DNA of 64,000 bases, taken from NCBI RefSeq assembly GCF_000013865.1, contig NC_007948.1:248001-312000 (forward strand). The letters run 5' to 3'. Every line of letters begins with the position of its first letter. The stretch's first letter is position 1. The stretch comes from Polaromonas sp. JS666 (GTDB lineage Bacteria > Pseudomonadota > Gammaproteobacteria > Burkholderiales > Burkholderiaceae_C). Below are positions 62,924 through 64,000 of this stretch, one piece after another. The notes under the pieces were generated by a model. That model saw only the letters and a program-made list of their open reading frames with translations. It searched no databases and was not told the origin of the DNA. The position numbers were made by a program, and so were the translations under genes.

Positions 62924-64000
62924 ATGACAAAGGCCCAGAACGCCTCGCCAGCGATGCCGGTGGCAACAGCTTGCCCGGCCTCGTCTCTCCCGCTGGACAG
63001 GAAAACCGCCGCCATCGTGTTCCTGGCCTTTGCGGCTGCCTATTTCTGTTCTGCGCTGGTGCGGGCCATCACGGCCACGCTGTCGCCCGTGTTGAGTCAG
63101 GACTTTGCCCTGCAGGCACGTGACTTGGGGCTGCTGGGGGCGGGCTATTTCCTGGGGTTTGCGTCCACTCAGTTGCCGCTGGGAGCCTGGCTGGACCGCC
63201 ATGGCCCCAAGCGGGTGATCCTGTGTTTCCTGAGCCTGGCCGTGCTGGGTTGCCTGGCGTTTTCGCTGGCGGGTACCTTTGCCTGGCTGCTTGCCGCCCG
63301 CGTGCTGGTGGGCATGGGCGTCAGCGCCTGTCTGATGGCCCCTCTGACGGGCTATCGCCGCTGGTTTGACGGGCCTGCCGTTTTGCGCGCCAATTCCTGG
63401 ATGCTGATGACGGGCTCGCTCGGCATGCTGGCTTCCACCCTGCCGGTGCAATGGCTGATGCCGTTGACGGGCTGGCGTCCGCTGTTCTGGATTCTGGCGG
63501 CGATGATTTTGCTGTCGATGGGCGTGATCGCCTGGGTGGTGCCTGCATGGCAGAAGAATGCCGACGCAACCCCCGGAGCTCCCGGGACGGCGGGCGCAGA
63601 GGCAAGCTACGCAATGGTCTGGCGCAGCCGGTATTTCCAGAAAATGTCGCCGCTGGCTTTCTTCAATTACGGCGGCCTGGTGGCCGTGCAGACGCTGTGG
63701 GCCGGCCCGTGGATGGTCAAGGTGGCGGGCTATACCCCGCTGGAAGCGGCCACCGGTCTTTTCTACATCAACGCCGCCATGCTGGTGACTTTCTGGGCCT
63801 GGGGCATGGTCAACCCCTGGCTGGTCGGACGAGGCTGGAGCGCCAACCGGCTGATCGGCTGGGGCGTGCCCGTCAGCCTGCTGGTGCTGGCCGCCAACAT
63901 CTTCGCCGGCAGCGCCACCGGGTGGCTGGGCTGGGCTCTTTTTTGCATGAGTTCCAGCGCCCTGGGCCTGGCCCAGCCGGCGGTGGGCATGGCGTTCAGC
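62924..64000 (+). CDS. MFS transporter, 3' end outside the window
   Basis: The ATG at 62924 opens a frame with no stop to the window edge (359 codons). About nine membrane helices are visible. Motif A between helices 2 and 3 reads GAWLDRHGPKRVI, and RVLVGMGVSACLMAPL fits helix 4. It is a single polypeptide of the 12-helix major facilitator superfamily; the substrate cannot be told. The rest lies to the right. Confidence 0.85.
   Translation, partial: MTKAQNASPAMPVATACPASSLPLDRKTAAIVFLAFAAAYFCSALVRAITATLSPVLSQDFALQARDLGLLGAGYFLGFASTQLPLGAWLDRHGPKRVILCFLSLAVLGCLAFSLAGTFAWLLAARVLVGMGVSACLMAPLTGYRRWFDGPAVLRANSWMLMTGSLGMLASTLPVQWLMPLTGWRPLFWILAAMILLSMGVIAWVVPAWQKNADATPGAPGTAGAEASYAMVWRSRYFQKMSPLAFFNYGGLVAVQTLWAGPWMVKVAGYTPLEAATGLFYINAAMLVTFWAWGMVNPWLVGRGWSANRLIGWGVPVSLLVLAANIFAGSATGWLGWALFCMSSSALGLAQPAVGMAFS

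Overview
The window looks like a stretch of chromosome from a high-GC betaproteobacterium of the order Burkholderiales, most likely family Comamonadaceae (Polaromonas/Rhodoferax-like). This is inference, from the ribosomal gene order and protein sequences, a Pseudomonas-type bkd operon, Bug-type solute-binding proteins, and a dispersed GC-rich repeat family with 13 near full-length copies plus partial ones. No species can be proved from the sequence alone.

Layout. 0-2.8 kb: a hybrid sensor kinase (HPt, receiver, receiver, PAS, kinase) that appears broken by a frameshift. 2.8-4.6 kb: a GMC flavoprotein dehydrogenase. 4.9-9.2 kb: an Mla/MCE phospholipid-transport operon (permease with fused STAS domain, ATPase, MCE protein, lipoprotein) followed by a cyclic-nucleotide-binding-domain protein. 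9.4-13.1 kb: creD with a perfect Cre tag, convergent with creB-creC. 13.5-18.4 kb: metabolic genes (MarC, SDR, HCCA isomerase, dienelactone hydrolase, amidohydrolase, GST). 18.6-21.7 kb: corA, hemB, a candidate small RNA and hemJ. 21.9-25.5 kb: VanZ-like protein, [2Fe-2S] ferredoxin, hydrolase, PBP5-type DD-carboxypeptidase.

25.7-36.1 kb is the str and S10 ribosomal block: rpsL, rpsG, fusA, tuf, rpsJ, then rplC, rplD, rplW, rplB, rpsS, rplV, rpsC, rplP, rpmC, rpsQ. It shows a consensus promoter before rpsL, a structured rpsG-fusA spacer, a terminator between fusA and tuf, a second consensus promoter before rplC, and a strong terminator after rpsQ. The expected spc genes (rplN onward) do not follow.

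36-49.6 kb: redox and accessory genes (peroxiredoxin, cytochrome b561 divergent from cytochrome c', TlpA-like lipoprotein, DUF4197), the bkdA1-bkdA2-bkdB branched-chain 2-oxoacid dehydrogenase operon without its E3 gene, an OmpW porin, and a CaiB-type CoA-transferase with a shrunken decayed copy nearby. 49.8-55.2 kb: LysR regulator, class II aldolase, two orphan binding proteins, and a DHFR-like/TetR pair, then tRNA-Ala(CGC). 56.2-62 kb: a cyanate cluster (sensor kinase, response regulator, binding protein, permease, ATPase, cyanase). The right edge cuts an MFS transporter.

Most interesting signal. A GC-rich repeat of about 90 bp occurs throughout. Ten of its 13 near full-length copies begin 0-8 bases after a stop codon, always in the same orientation relative to the gene, and one internal helix shows compensatory changes among copies. 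This looks like a mobile or amplified 3'-UTR structured element; one degenerate copy has even become part of a coding sequence, in frame.
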